This document shows, one piece after another, positions 48,001 through 57,250 of a stretch of 64,000 nt of DNA (the stretch's first letter is position 1; every line of letters starts with the position of its first letter). The notes beneath the pieces are model-generated. The model worked only from the letters and a program-made list of their open reading frames with translations. It did no database searches and was not told where the DNA came from. The position numbers and the translations under genes are program-made. This DNA comes from Rhizaria sp. SCN 62-66 (taxonomy: Eukaryota; Rhizaria, unplaced). Location: positions 1-64,000 of the forward strand of contig MEDY01000097.1 of the NCBI GenBank assembly GCA_001724265.1, read 5' to 3'.

Positions 48001-50117
48001 ATCGACAGCTGCCGCGGCCGCGCAGGGTCAGAGTTGCCCAACACGCGGAACTCGAACCCGGCGCGCAGCGCGACTTCGCCGACGGCCTTCTTGTCGGCGC
48101 GGTGCTTGTAATACATCAGCCGGTCGGGAAGCACGACGCAGTAGCGCTTGGCCCAGCGCGTGTGCGACGTGTTGGACTTGTAGATGTAGCCCTCGAGCAG
48201 CGACCCGGGGACCTGGCGGATCTGCCCCAGCTCGGGCCCCGCGGCGCGCTGCAGCGCGAGCCCCGCCGCGGCGCGCTCGACGGGGCCCGCGCAGACGAGG
48301 TAGTATAGCTGCGAGTCGTCGTCGTTGTTCTCGGCGAACAGCACCGTCGCCTCGGCGGTGATCTCGCCGTGCAAGTGCGGCGCGTAGCCAATGCTGGCGT
48401 CCTCGCCGGGGGAAAAGTCGATGAGCGTGGTCCCGCCCAGCGGCACTACCTGCTCGGGCTTGTCCGCGCCGGCTTCGGGGTAGATGAGCGCCGCGCCGGG
48501 CAGCACGAGCAGGTGCTTGACGCGGCCGTTGACGCGCAGAGTCTGGTCGAACATCGGCGGGCGCAGGATGGCCGAGTGCGAGCGCAGCGCGCCGAGCCAC
48601 TTGTCGCGCTCCGCCGCCAGCTCGGTGGCGAGGATGACCGTGGGCGGGACGTTCCACGCGGGGCCGTCGGCGGGCACGGCGGCGTCGGCGCCATACTCAT
48701 GCAGCCAGATGCCCAGCCGCGAGGGGCCGAGGAAGACGGGCGTAACGACAGTGCGGTACAGACGCAGTGTGTGCTTTGGCTTGCGCGCGCGCGACGTGTC
48801 GGTGCCTTCGAAGAGCTGGAACTCGCCGCAGCGCACGTAGGCGTGCGAGGGTGTCCACTCGCTCGAGAAGAGGCCCTTGGAGAAGCTCGAGAGCGTGCCG
48901 TCGATGGGCGCGTCAGGCGGCGTCAGCGGGGTCGGCGCAATGTTGACGCCGGAGCCCGGGATGAGGCCCAGCTCGGCGATCGCGGCGGCGCGCGCGGCGG
49001 CCGTGGGCGACAGCGCGCTGGCCGGGCTGGACGGGCCCGACATCGCGGCCGCTAGAACGACTCCGGTCAGCCCGGAGCCCGCCTGGCCGGTGGAGCGCAG
49101 AGTCGCAAACAGAGTCGGCCCGCCGCTGGAGCTGGGCGAGAGCGCGCTGGGAGAAGACACCATCAGGGGCACGCGAGCCACGGTCTGCGTCTGGCCCTGA
49201 GTTTGACTCTGGGTCTGCGCCTGTGCCTGGGGTAGCGTCACGGAGAGGTTCGACGGCAGAGCGGAGGCGGTGTTGGGCGCAACGGGCGCGGGGGCGGGCG
49301 CGGGGGCGGACTCGGGCGAGGAGGCGGCGGGGCGCGCGGCGACGGGGGGCCGCACGGGCAGCGCAGGCCGCGATGGCGAGCCAGGGATGGGCTCAGCATC
49401 AGCGTGCGCGACGGGTTCGACAGCAGGAGCAGCGGCAGGCGCAGCCGCAGGAGCTGGAGCTGGAGCCGGGGCGGCCGGGAGCGCGGGGGTGGCGGGCAGC
49501 GCGGGGGCAGCGGGGAGAGCAGGAGCGGTGGGGAGAGCGGGAGCGGTGGGGAGAGCGGGAGCGGTGGGGAGAGCGGGAGCGGTGGGGAGAGCGGGGGGCA
49601 CGAAGGCAGGTAGCGCGGGCACAGCAACAGCGGCGACGGCGACAGCGGCGGCGGGGGCCTCGTTCACGGCCTCGGGCATGGGTGCAAGCGCTGCGGGGGC
49701 TTCCTGCTGCACGGGCACAAGCACAGCCGCAGGCGCCGCCACGGCCACGGCCACTGCAGGCTCGGGCTCGGGCTCTGCAGGCTTCGCGGCGGGGACGGCA
49801 GCGGGCACAGGGAGCGGCGCGGAGGGCAGAGACGCGGCAGGGCGAGGGGACGCGGCCGCGGAGGGCGTGGGCGCGGCGGAGCCCGCGGCCTCGGGGTTGG
49901 TCCAGGAGGTCGCGCGCGTCGTGGGGTTGTAGTAGTAGGTGCGGCCTTCGGGGGTCTTCAGCTCGCGCCAGACAGGGACAGGCTCCGAGGCGCCGTCAGT
50001 CACTACGGGCTTCGTCCAGCTCGTTTCTTTGGTGATTTTGTTGTAGTAGTAGGTGCGGCCACGAGCATCAACAGCGCTCACCCAGTTAGGGGGCAAGTCC
50101 GTCGACGACTGGGGCAT
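45054..50117 (-). CDS. WW-WW-multi-PH-proline-rich scaffold protein
   Basis: 1687 residues from the ATG at 50117 (MPQSSTDLPPNWV) to TGA. Two N-terminal WW domains (about 8-37 and 47-77) show GRTYYYNKITKETSWTKP and GRTYYYNPTTRATSWTNP. A Pro/Ala-rich linker with hexapeptide repeats follows. Then come a PH-like region near 420-520 and four clear PH repeats starting near 641, 751, 896 and 1007, each opening with EGY(I/V/L) and a basic strand such as RWAKRYCVV. The last ~500 residues are proline-rich with PPPPPP runs and SQPP repeats, ending DDYDEPPPPPLV. This suggests a membrane-binding adaptor that recruits SH3, EVH1 or profilin partners to actin sites; no catalytic domain is seen. Alternative start: an ATG at 50446 directly before donor GTACGT, with an acceptor at 50109, would give MSSTDLPPNWV in frame. 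Confidence 0.85.
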   Translation of the reverse strand: MPQSSTDLPPNWVSAVDARGRTYYYNKITKETSWTKPVVTDGASEPVPVWRELKTPEGRTYYYNPTTRATSWTNPEAAGSAAPTPSAAASPRPAASLPSAPLPVPAAVPAAKPAEPEPEPAVAVAVAAPAAVLVPVQQEAPAALAPMPEAVNEAPAAAVAVAAVAVPALPAFVPPALPTAPALPTAPALPTAPALPTAPALPAAPALPATPALPAAPAPAPAPAAAPAAAPAVEPVAHADAEPIPGSPSRPALPVRPPVAARPAASSPESAPAPAPAPVAPNTASALPSNLSVTLPQAQAQTQSQTQGQTQTVARVPLMVSSPSALSPSSSGGPTLFATLRSTGQAGSGLTGVVLAAAMSGPSSPASALSPTAAARAAAIAELGLIPGSGVNIAPTPLTPPDAPIDGTLSSFSKGLFSSEWTPSHAYVRCGEFQLFEGTDTSRARKPKHTLRLYRTVVTPVFLGPSRLGIWLHEYGADAAVPADGPAWNVPPTVILATELAAERDKWLGALRSHSAILRPPMFDQTLRVNGRVKHLLVLPGAALIYPEAGADKPEQVVPLGGTTLIDFSPGEDASIGYAPHLHGEITAEATVLFAENNDDDSQLYYLVCAGPVERAAAGLALQRAAGPELGQIRQVPGSLLEGYIYKSNTSHTRWAKRYCVVLPDRLMYYKHRADKKAVGEVALRAGFEFRVLGNSDPARPRQLSIAESGDKNQRQFTFCTFTDGDYSAFSRTLAGLSSGSPVRKVPDSVMEGYVFTARDRALPQKRWLKKYAVLTHGEGLSLYSSRDHDVVAERIGVSLYARVLFCGAHPDVAPSAVSPSAAAAAVPSAADAEAQMAQGLSSTSPDSIFSLCASMDETGVDTFLATARESESRAWVAAIESVRAAQPARSYPGSIKEGYLYKNHKKARGARRFMVLFPGRLVYMHTLGADVDTASKEIRLTSDAMPEVLPAGDALAHGFVLPVTGDEDSKRVFFAAETDDDCLGWAQAIAAAAAAAVERKDPAALREGYLYKASSSGRAWAKRYAVLHSDHLLYYRRKTDAEPRGEIPLPDDFTVGLISTNDVAAAAAVAQDEARSTTPSAAAAAAAAALATGGEVDDDDYASAGAVGVQSASAARAADAATITAAATYFATPQDQLRLFYIMPSVSDTSSRRFWLTTGSSIAPGDADVGAGAAAAARNAEWIKALAALAQKKSRSGSHCGPAFSASGGITVSGGSAASSAPPLPPMFSTTTAAAAALPPTTAPVAAPAAGGPLSPSSFFTPANAHPLPLPGAAGAGAGAARGSVLPPPFMPSAQRASVMPPPPPPNVAQRASVLPPPFMAPPTAGGASAEPAVPSLLQSLPAPTAFNEADEEEDEDEFGAPPPPPGLVSPPPPPPPAASDSEPNSPAPPPPPMSPTDDYSETESHAHSQPPSQPPSQPPSQPPSLPPSLAQSRAQSILPPPLPAVLPQTRPALPTLPSAPSPAPTAVAVPAPVPPVPTLPTSLPPGRPATGLPPAPAPPSSAPALPPMPVLPPAPVPPMPAAPGSSSGFISAAPAPSQSFASPPRAPPASSAFSSPIPPPPATMDGGEPLSPPPPPPPAESGADYDAVERKTGGPFAGTMPPAPAAAGSWFHPSAAAPAVLPPRPQDDDLAIKSPLRGAAFFAAVHAANAGGNADARASVSAPPMPEAVDYSDDDYDEPPPPPLV
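45841..45890 (-). repeat. Coding 12-nt repeat (SQPP units)
   Basis: Tandem 12-nt units encode four consecutive Ser-Gln/Leu-Pro-Pro repeats in the proline-rich C-terminal region of the WW/PH scaffold. Confidence 0.9.
49506..49596 (-). repeat. Coding 18-bp minisatellite
   Basis: Four to five near-identical 18-bp units encode APALPT hexapeptides between the WW and PH parts of the scaffold. Units vary by single bases at the edges, a sign of recent expansion. Confidence 0.9.
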
Positions 50118-50703
50118 GCAGCAGTGTCGGAGAAGATCAAGAAGCAAACATGATGAACGGATAGTAGGGGGACGTTATGAGGCGCTTTGGAACTCAAGAT
50201 CAGACTATTCTCAGAATAAAACACGTCAAACAAATACTAAAGCAACAGTTATAAAACCATCAGATGCTGTCTTTCTTATTAGCGGAAGTATCGCAGCGCT
50301 ATGCTGGGACTTAACGTCAGCCAGAGAGTCCAACGTCAGACGACCAAATGCAATTAGAAAAGAGAGTTGTCTCGCTTATAACAGAATTTTTGGAGCAAGC
50401 TATAAGAAAAAATAAGTGTCCCAATAGAAAAAATAATACGTACCATGACGACAGGCCGGATTTCTGATTCACAACACACAAACAAGGCAACGAAACTTGG
50501 TCTCGTCGTCTATTAGCCCAGCGCACGCCAGCGTCGGGCAAAGGTGACTGCATAGTGACCACAATGATTATGCACTGTTGCGACGATATAGATAAAGTGT
50601 ATTGTATATATAACGGCGGAATCCCACACCACGAGTGGTTCAGAGCCTCCTGGCCCGCATTGAACATCAGTCCACTTGAATATCACCGTGCATATCTCCG
50701 CAT
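50118..50703. other. Intergenic region / possible leader intron of WW-PH gene
   Basis: AT-rich spacer between two leftward genes. It contains ATG immediately followed by GTACGT on the minus strand (50446 to 50438), the same donor hexamer as in two well-supported introns here. Confidence 0.5.
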
Positions 50704-53700
50704 TCAAGCGTTGTCCTGCATGAACGCAGCGAGCGTATCATCTTCCTCCCCGTCGGGAATCGGAGCATCAACAGCAGCAGCGAGCTCAGCCTCGGCCGCG
50801 GCAACCTCAGGAGCAACAGCATCAGCGGGCTTCTTGGGGTCGTGGTGCGCAGCCGCCTCCTGCTCGTCAGCCGCGGCCATGAACATCGCCATAGCGTCCT
50901 CCTCTTCCTCAGCAGCAACAGCAGCAACAGGTTCCTCCGCAGACTCGGCATTCGCGAGCTCTGCGTCAGAAGCGGCCTCCGCCTCAGCGGAGTGCTCGGC
51001 GGGGGCAGTGGGCTCGTCGCCGGACTGGGCCATGAATGCGTCCAAATCGAGTTCACCGTCACCTTCATCATTTGCAGTAGCCTCGGCCTCAGCAGCCTCG
51101 GCCTCAGGCTCAGCATTGCCCTCAGGCTCATGGACCTCAACCTCAGCCTCAGCCTCAGCAGGAGCGGCCTCAGCCTCAGCAGAAGCGACAACATGAGACT
51201 CAGCATGCTCCTCATGCTCCAGCTTTTGCTGCTCATGTTGCTCATGCTGCTGCTGATCAATCATGCGCTCGTGCTCGAACTGCGCCGCAGCAGCCGCGGC
51301 CTCGGCCTGCGACTCCTGTTGCGCAGGCGAGCGCTCGGTCGCCACAGGAGACGCCTCAGCCTCAGCCTCGGGCTCAGCCTCGGGCTCGGGAGCCTCAGCA
51401 GCAGCGACCGCATCGGTATCGGCAGCAGTCTCAACAGCAGCAACCACCGGCTCAGTTGTCGCAGCAACCGCCTCAGCCTCGGCTTCGCCCTCGGCCTCCG
51501 CCTCTGCCTCTGCCTCGTCGTCCTCGTCGCTGGCGGCGCCTTCGCGCGCGGCGGCCTCGTCCTCGGCCTCCTGCTGCTCGCTCCACCCATGGCGCTCACG
51601 CACCGCCGCTAGCGCGGCGCGGCTCACGGCCACAGCCTCGCCCGCCGCGCGCTCCTGCGCCCGCAGCGCTGCCGCCACGGCCGCGCCCGCCGCGGTGCCC
51701 AGCGCGCGGCCCAGCCGCTCCACCGCGTGCAACGCGCTGATTGGAGTCCCTGCCCAGCGCGCGAGGACCAGCACTGCGGCCGCGGCAGTCGCGGCGGCCG
51801 TCGGCGGTGCGCACGCGGAGGCGGTCACACTCTCCGCAGCGTCCTTGTCCTTGGGGTCCTTGGCATCCTTGGCGCTCTCGGCGGCGGCGGCAGCGTCGTC
51901 GCTCTCCTTCTTATCTTCGTTATCCGCAGCTGCAGCGGCGGCCTTGGCCTCGGCCTCAGCGAGCGCCTCGGCGTCGGCGTGCTCCCGGGCGGCATTGGGC
52001 AGCAGCGTGCGCGCGCGGTCCGCGTTGCTCTGCGCGACCACGTCCGCGGCGGCGCGCGCGCGGGCCTGCATGCGCGCGAACCTGCGCGCGCGCACCCGCA
52101 GCGCCCGGGCCGACGCGCGGTCCTTGCGCTCGTGCGCGCCGCCCAGCGCGGCAGTCGCGGCGGCGGCGGCGGCCTCGACCCGGGCGACTTCCGCGACGAT
52201 CTCGGCCGCCTCGCTCTGCAAGCGCGCAATCTCGGCCTCGCTGGCGGCCTTGACGGCCGTGAGGTCCGCGATCTGGTTCGTCAGCGCGCCCGCCTGCTTA
52301 AAGTTCTTGCCCGTCACGGCGGCGCGCTTCTCGGCCTGCAGCACTGGCAGCGAGCGGTCCGCCTCGGTGACCGTGTTGGCATGCTCGCTTTCACTCGTCT
52401 GCACCGCCAGCAGCCGGGCAGCAAGCGCCTCGCCCTCCTGCTCCACCCCGCGCAGCGCGGCGAGCTCAGAGTCGACCAGCGCGCGCGCCGCAGTCGCCGC
52501 GGCGGTCCACGCGTCGTGCGCGCCCACAGCAGCGCCTGCGCGGGCGGCGGCGTGGGCCAGTTCCGCGCGCGCGAGCTCGGCCGCGGCCACGTCGCCCGCC
52601 ATGATCGCGCGCTGCGCCGCGACAAACGCGGCGTCGGCGGCGTGGCGTTGCGCGCGGGCCGCGATCTCGCCCAGCTCGTGCTGCGCCGCGGCCTCCTCCT
52701 CGGCCACGGCGGCGCGGCGTTCCTCGACGCGCTTGAACTTGCGGTCGAACGCCTGCGCCGCGGTGCGCAGCTTGGCCTCGCAGGCCTCAAGCGCGCCCTC
52801 ACTGCGCTGCAACTCGGCGTATTTGTCCGCCAGCTGCGCCTCGAGACTGTCGATGTCGCCGCGCACGGCCATCTGCGCAGCCAGCAGCGACGTGCGCGTG
52901 GCCGAGTCCTCCTTGGTCTCCTCGTCGAGCTGCGCCTGGACCTCGTCCTGTTCACCCGCAGCTTTGGCGGCGTCCGCGGCCAGGTGGCGCAGCAGCACGC
53001 GCACGCGCTCCTCCTCGGCGGCCAGCGCGGCGGCGTCGCGCTCGAGCCGCCGGGTCTCACTGGAGCCGAACGCCGTGAGCTCCTCGCGTCGCACGCGGGT
53101 GTCGGCGGCGAGCGCGGCGGCGGCGGCGGCGAGCTGGTCCCCCGCCCCGCGCGCGGCAGACAGCTCCTCGGCCTCGGCGGCCTCGGCGCGCGCGGCGTCG
53201 ACGGCGGCGCGCTGCGCGTCGGCCTGCGCGCGCAGCGCCTCGATCTCGCCGTTGAGCGCGTCGGCACGCTCGAAGTCGTCGGCCTCGGCGGCGGCCTGCT
53301 GCTCCGCGGCCGCGGCAGAGAGCCGCTGCAGCAGCGCCGCGCCCGCGGCCTCGGCGGCGGCCTCGCGCGCGCGGGCGGCCTGCGCGGCGGCCACGGCCGT
53401 GCGGGCATGAGAGAACGAGCTGGACAACTGCGCTGCGAGCGCTGTGACGACACGGTCCACCTCGGACTCGGCCGGCAGGAGCGGATCCGGCGCGGAGTAC
53501 GCGCGCAGCGGGGCTGCGGTCGCCGCGGCGGCGGCGGGGGCGACGGCGACGGGCGGGCGCGAGGTCGGCGGGGCCGGGGGCGCACCGGACGGCGAAGTGG
53601 GCAACGTCAACGGCGTAGGGGCGGCGGTGTTCACAGCCGCGTTGCCATCACCCTCGTCGTCGTCGTCGCCGCCAATAAAGCCGAAGGCGGAGGGCTCGTT

Positions 53701-54237
53701 GTCGTCGTCGCCGTCAGCCGCGGCAGTCGCGACAGGAGTCACGACAGCTGGGGCAGCGGCAGCGTGCGCAGCGTCGACACCGCCGTTGGCAGCGGCGGCC
53801 GCGCGGCGCTGCGCGGCAGTCATTACGGGGGGCGCAAAGCCAGTCGTGCGCGGCGTGGCGAGCGCGGCGGCGGCCGTGGGCGGCTGGGCCCCGGCGCCGG
53901 AGGTCGCGGGCGCGAGCGGGGGCGGACGGAACGAGTCGGTGGCGGAAGGAGCGCGGGAGTCGCGGGTCACACCGGCGGGCGACGCCGAGGCGGGGTGCGC
54001 GGCCGCGGCGGGCTTCATGGCTAAGCCGGCAAAGAGCGAACCACCGCCCATGCCCGACGCGGGCGCGGCAGCGGGGCGCGGCGCGGCGGCGGCGGCAGGC
54101 GAGGCGGAAGTCGCGATCACAGCGGGCGCGGGTGTGCTCGAGACGGCCGCCATCGCGGCGTGGGCCGCAGCAGCAGCCTTGGCCTGGTCGGCCTTGGTCT
54201 GCTCAGCCTTTTTGTTGCCGAATATCGAGCTAAACAT
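50704..54237 (-). CDS. Large Ala/Glu-rich coiled-coil protein with two UVR-like motifs
   Basis: 1177 residues, ATG to TGA. The start MFSSIFGNKKAEQTKADQAK is followed by a ~230-residue Ala/Pro/Ser-rich disordered region containing an acidic FIGGDDDDE patch. Residues about 250-760 are a long coiled coil (many EAEELSAARG-type heptads, few helix breakers). Two segments resemble the UVR motif of UvrB/UvrC-type coiled-coil hairpins: DDFERADALNGEIEALR near 315-335 and KNFKQAGALTNQIADL near 640-660. The C-terminal third alternates Glu- and Ala-rich low-complexity sequence, ending in an acidic tail. I do not recognise a named orthologue. UVR-type motifs also occur in eukaryotic coiled-coil proteins unrelated to DNA repair, so a structural or trafficking role is as likely as any other. 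Confidence 0.7.
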   Translation of the reverse strand: MFSSIFGNKKAEQTKADQAKAAAAAHAAMAAVSSTPAPAVIATSASPAAAAAPRPAAAPASGMGGGSLFAGLAMKPAAAAHPASASPAGVTRDSRAPSATDSFRPPPLAPATSGAGAQPPTAAAALATPRTTGFAPPVMTAAQRRAAAAANGGVDAAHAAAAPAVVTPVATAAADGDDDNEPSAFGFIGGDDDDEGDGNAAVNTAAPTPLTLPTSPSGAPPAPPTSRPPVAVAPAAAAATAAPLRAYSAPDPLLPAESEVDRVVTALAAQLSSSFSHARTAVAAAQAARAREAAAEAAGAALLQRLSAAAAEQQAAAEADDFERADALNGEIEALRAQADAQRAAVDAARAEAAEAEELSAARGAGDQLAAAAAALAADTRVRREELTAFGSSETRRLERDAAALAAEEERVRVLLRHLAADAAKAAGEQDEVQAQLDEETKEDSATRTSLLAAQMAVRGDIDSLEAQLADKYAELQRSEGALEACEAKLRTAAQAFDRKFKRVEERRAAVAEEEAAAQHELGEIAARAQRHAADAAFVAAQRAIMAGDVAAAELARAELAHAAARAGAAVGAHDAWTAAATAARALVDSELAALRGVEQEGEALAARLLAVQTSESEHANTVTEADRSLPVLQAEKRAAVTGKNFKQAGALTNQIADLTAVKAASEAEIARLQSEAAEIVAEVARVEAAAAAATAALGGAHERKDRASARALRVRARRFARMQARARAAADVVAQSNADRARTLLPNAAREHADAEALAEAEAKAAAAAADNEDKKESDDAAAAAESAKDAKDPKDKDAAESVTASACAPPTAAATAAAAVLVLARWAGTPISALHAVERLGRALGTAAGAAVAAALRAQERAAGEAVAVSRAALAAVRERHGWSEQQEAEDEAAAREGAASDEDDEAEAEAEAEGEAEAEAVAATTEPVVAAVETAADTDAVAAAEAPEPEAEPEAEAEASPVATERSPAQQESQAEAAAAAAQFEHERMIDQQQHEQHEQQKLEHEEHAESHVVASAEAEAAPAEAEAEVEVHEPEGNAEPEAEAAEAEATANDEGDGELDLDAFMAQSGDEPTAPAEHSAEAEAASDAELANAESAEEPVAAVAAEEEEDAMAMFMAAADEQEAAAHHDPKKPADAVAPEVAAAEAELAAAVDAPIPDGEEDDTLAAFMQDNA

Positions 54238-55126
54238 CGTTCGACAGGCGGACTATGGAGCGCGGGCCGGCGCCGTGAGCAAGGTGGACAGTGTGCGCGT
54301 CGACGTCGAGAGGGGTGGAGGAGGGGCGAGGAGAGACATGATTGCAGGTGAGTAGTTGAATTTGATAGTTGAAAAGCAGAATGCTACAAAGTACTACTGC
54401 GTTTCCTCCACCTGCCAGCCATCGATTTGCAATCCGGGGCTTGTTTAGCACCTCAGGCGTGATGAATACGTGGGAGCGAGGTGATCAATGGCTGAAACCT
54501 AAGTGAAGTCGGTCCCTCAGTTGACCCTGATGTCGGCGACAGATGACACTGCGTACAACATCAGAGATCGACACTGTCACGAATAACGAAAATACACAAC
54601 TTTTATTTGACCAATATGTGTTTAGAAAGTACATATCTCTTTCGGACTCCCTGTCCTGGTCAGCTCCTCAAGCCCACGGTCACTGAGCGGGAGACACGAG
54701 GTCAGTGTGTGCAGAGGGGTCCACATTGCGGAGATGCTTTGCACTGTTCTTGATCATCAAGCGATATAATTCGACTTGTTATAGAATGATCATGCAGTGG
54801 CATGGTTGATGCTAAGTTTCCAGAGCTATCTCAGAAGCATATGCCCATCGCCAGTGCCAAATGCACCACACGCCCAATGTGCGACGACGTCACCTGTCCA
54901 TTTGTTAACGTCGCATATGCGGCTGAAAGACGCCACAAAGATACCGCATTTTGAGTATTTATTTAAAAAAAGCGTAGAAAATTGCGTATTCAACATAGTA
55001 CTCTTGATGAGCGTCATCTATGACGCGAGTTCTATGTGATGCAAAGGTAACCGTTCTTGCTCATCAACTCCCTTTGCTTTCTCCTCTGTTTTCTCCGCCG
55101 CTCACTGTCTCAGCCATGTATTAGCG
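54238..55126. promoter_or_regulatory. Divergent intergenic region
   Basis: Spacer between the coiled-coil gene and the first MFS gene. Just before the MFS start there is GTAACC near 55048 and CTCAG at about 55112, so a leader intron is possible. No gene recognised. Confidence 0.45.
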
Positions 55127-57250
55127 ATGAAGTTCCGCTTCGCGCTAACGGCACTATGTCTGCTGTACCCGACAGCGATGTTCGGCGCCATGCTCGGCTC
55201 GAGCGTGACGCTGCTGCGTCTCATCTGCGTCGACAACGGCCTCGACGCATCATGCACAAGCAAGCCCGAGACACGCTCTCTGGCCGAATTCAACCGCATC
55301 TACTCGCTCGCCAGCGTCATGGGCATGTTCGCCACCAACAGTGTTCTTGCCGCGCTTGCCGACAAGTGGGGCCGCAAGGCCATCATCACCATCGTGCTCT
55401 GCGGCCTCATGTTCGGCGAAAGCATGTGGATGCTCACGACGCGCTCAGATACGGGATTCTTCCGCGAGAACTGGCGCATCATCCTCCCCATCACCGTCTT
55501 CCTTCAGTCCGCTGCCGGCAGCGTCGCTGTCGCGTTTTTCTGCATTTTCACGCTCGCGGCTGACTGGACCCGTTTCCGCCCCCAGATGCGCGGCTCCGTC
55601 TTCGCCATCATCGAGGGCTGTATCGGCGCCTCCGGCGTCCTCGGCTCCCAGGCCGCCGGACTCTTCCTCTCCACTATCGGACCCTTCTACGTCTTTATGT
55701 TTTCCTTCTGCTGCGCGCTGCTCGGTCTCATCATCGTCACGCTATTTCTGGACGACACGACGCCGCCCGAGATTAAGGCCCGCAAGGTCGACTGGTCTCG
55801 TGCCAACATCTTCGGCGCGCTGCTCATCCTCTGCCCCACGCGCCGCACGCGCGCGCTGCGCGACGAGGACGCGCACCAGTCGTACGAGGAGCTGTGCCAG
55901 GAGCTGCTGCGCTCGCACGTCGGTGACGCGATCACCGTGGACCCCGCGCTCGTGGCCGACAACACCGCGGGTATCGCCGCGACGGACGACACCGAGGGCG
56001 TGTACGTCGCGCCGCGTCCCTGCGATCTCGACACGCCGCGGCCCGACGAGGGCGCCGACGGCAACAGCGCCGACGGCACTGGCCTGCTCGACGCCGAGCT
56101 CGGCGGGCTCGCCAGCGACGGCAACGGCAACAACGGCGACGACACCGCGGGCCCGCTTAACCGGCGCAAGGCTCGCCACGGCGCCAAGGGCAAGAAGGGG
56201 TTTGACCCCGCGCTCACCGAGGGCCTTGCCGCCGCCGACTCGCTCTCCGCGCTCACCATCGTCGCTTCCCCCGCCTCTGCCCATAGTAGCGCGCTGACGG
56301 CCGCGCCCGACTCGGACCCCATGTCCCCGCTCCAGGCCGCGTCGCCCTCGGCCGTGGCGCTGTACGCGCAGGGCGTCGTGCTACCCGCGGAGCCGCAGCG
56401 GCCCGGCAACGCGCTGCTCGTCATGGCCTGCGTCGGCTTCCTCGCCATGAGCGCGATGCTCGGCGGAAACGGTTGCCGCACGGCGTATCTCAAGCAGGTC
56501 TACAGCATTTCGGACCGCGGGGTGTCGACCATCGCGACCATCGAGGCCACGGCGCGCTGCTTGGGCACGTTTCTCTTTGTTCCGGTGCTGCACAAGTACA
56601 TTTCCTCGCGCTTGGCGGAGCTGCGCACTGTGCGCGGGATGCTCTTGCTTAAGGGACTCGCGCTCATGGTGTATCTGTTCGCGGACGAGCTGTGGCAGAT
56701 CTACATCATCCTCGCCTTCGCGGGCTTCTTCGCGTCGATCCCCTTTGGTTTCATCAAGGGCATCGTGTCCACCGAGGTCGGCGTGCTGCTGCAGGGCAAG
56801 GTCCTCGCCGCGATGGCTGCGGTGGACATGATCACCACGTTCGTCGCATCCATGTCTTTCTCTTCGCTCTTCGCTGAGACTAACGACACGTTCCCCGAGG
56901 CCGTGTTTGTGCTTGCGGGCGCGCTCAACATTCTCGGCGCCATCGTCCCCGTCTTTATCTCAGACTCCAAGGCTGCGTTCAACTCGCGCCGCCGCCGCGC
57001 TAAGGGCCCCGCGCCCCCGGGCGCCGCCCCCGCGGCCGCCGTCACGGTCCTCCCGGGCCCTGTACAGACTGACGACGCGCGCGGTGATAAGGCGTTTGCC
57101 GCGGCGCTCACGTCCGGCGACACCGCGTCGTCGTCGTCGACGTTCTCGCAGCAGCAGGGGATGGGGGCGCGCACAGACAGCGTGCTCGTCGTGCCGCTGC
57201 CGCTGCCGGTGCCCGTCGCAGACGGCGCCAAGAGCGGCAGACTCAACTAA
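55127..57250 (+). CDS. Major facilitator superfamily transporter, tandem copy 1
   Basis: 707 residues, ATG to TAA. Twelve hydrophobic segments in two halves: TM1-6 within residues 1-205 and TM7-12 within about 425-615. MFS motif A appears as LADKWGRK at about 77-84 between TM2 and TM3. A ~215-residue charged loop joins the halves, after DDTTPPE, and carries TRRTRALRDEDAHQSYEELC. The C-terminal ~90 residues are Ala/Ser-rich. No signal peptide apart from TM1. The substrate is unknown; the sequence does not let me choose an SLC family. The paralogue at 59053 shares all these landmarks. Codons are strongly G/C-ending. Confidence 0.88.
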   Translation: MKFRFALTALCLLYPTAMFGAMLGSSVTLLRLICVDNGLDASCTSKPETRSLAEFNRIYSLASVMGMFATNSVLAALADKWGRKAIITIVLCGLMFGESMWMLTTRSDTGFFRENWRIILPITVFLQSAAGSVAVAFFCIFTLAADWTRFRPQMRGSVFAIIEGCIGASGVLGSQAAGLFLSTIGPFYVFMFSFCCALLGLIIVTLFLDDTTPPEIKARKVDWSRANIFGALLILCPTRRTRALRDEDAHQSYEELCQELLRSHVGDAITVDPALVADNTAGIAATDDTEGVYVAPRPCDLDTPRPDEGADGNSADGTGLLDAELGGLASDGNGNNGDDTAGPLNRRKARHGAKGKKGFDPALTEGLAAADSLSALTIVASPASAHSSALTAAPDSDPMSPLQAASPSAVALYAQGVVLPAEPQRPGNALLVMACVGFLAMSAMLGGNGCRTAYLKQVYSISDRGVSTIATIEATARCLGTFLFVPVLHKYISSRLAELRTVRGMLLLKGLALMVYLFADELWQIYIILAFAGFFASIPFGFIKGIVSTEVGVLLQGKVLAAMAAVDMITTFVASMSFSSLFAETNDTFPEAVFVLAGALNILGAIVPVFISDSKAAFNSRRRRAKGPAPPGAAPAAAVTVLPGPVQTDDARGDKAFAAALTSGDTASSSSTFSQQQGMGARTDSVLVVPLPLPVPVADGAKSGRLN

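Noticed and set aside
51263-54024. Two plus-strand ORFs of 715 and 765 codons opposite the coiled-coil gene
   Set aside because: Ser/Ala- and Arg/Gly-rich products typical of complementing Ala/Glu-rich coding DNA; the minus-strand frame has coiled-coil heptads and a sensible start and end.
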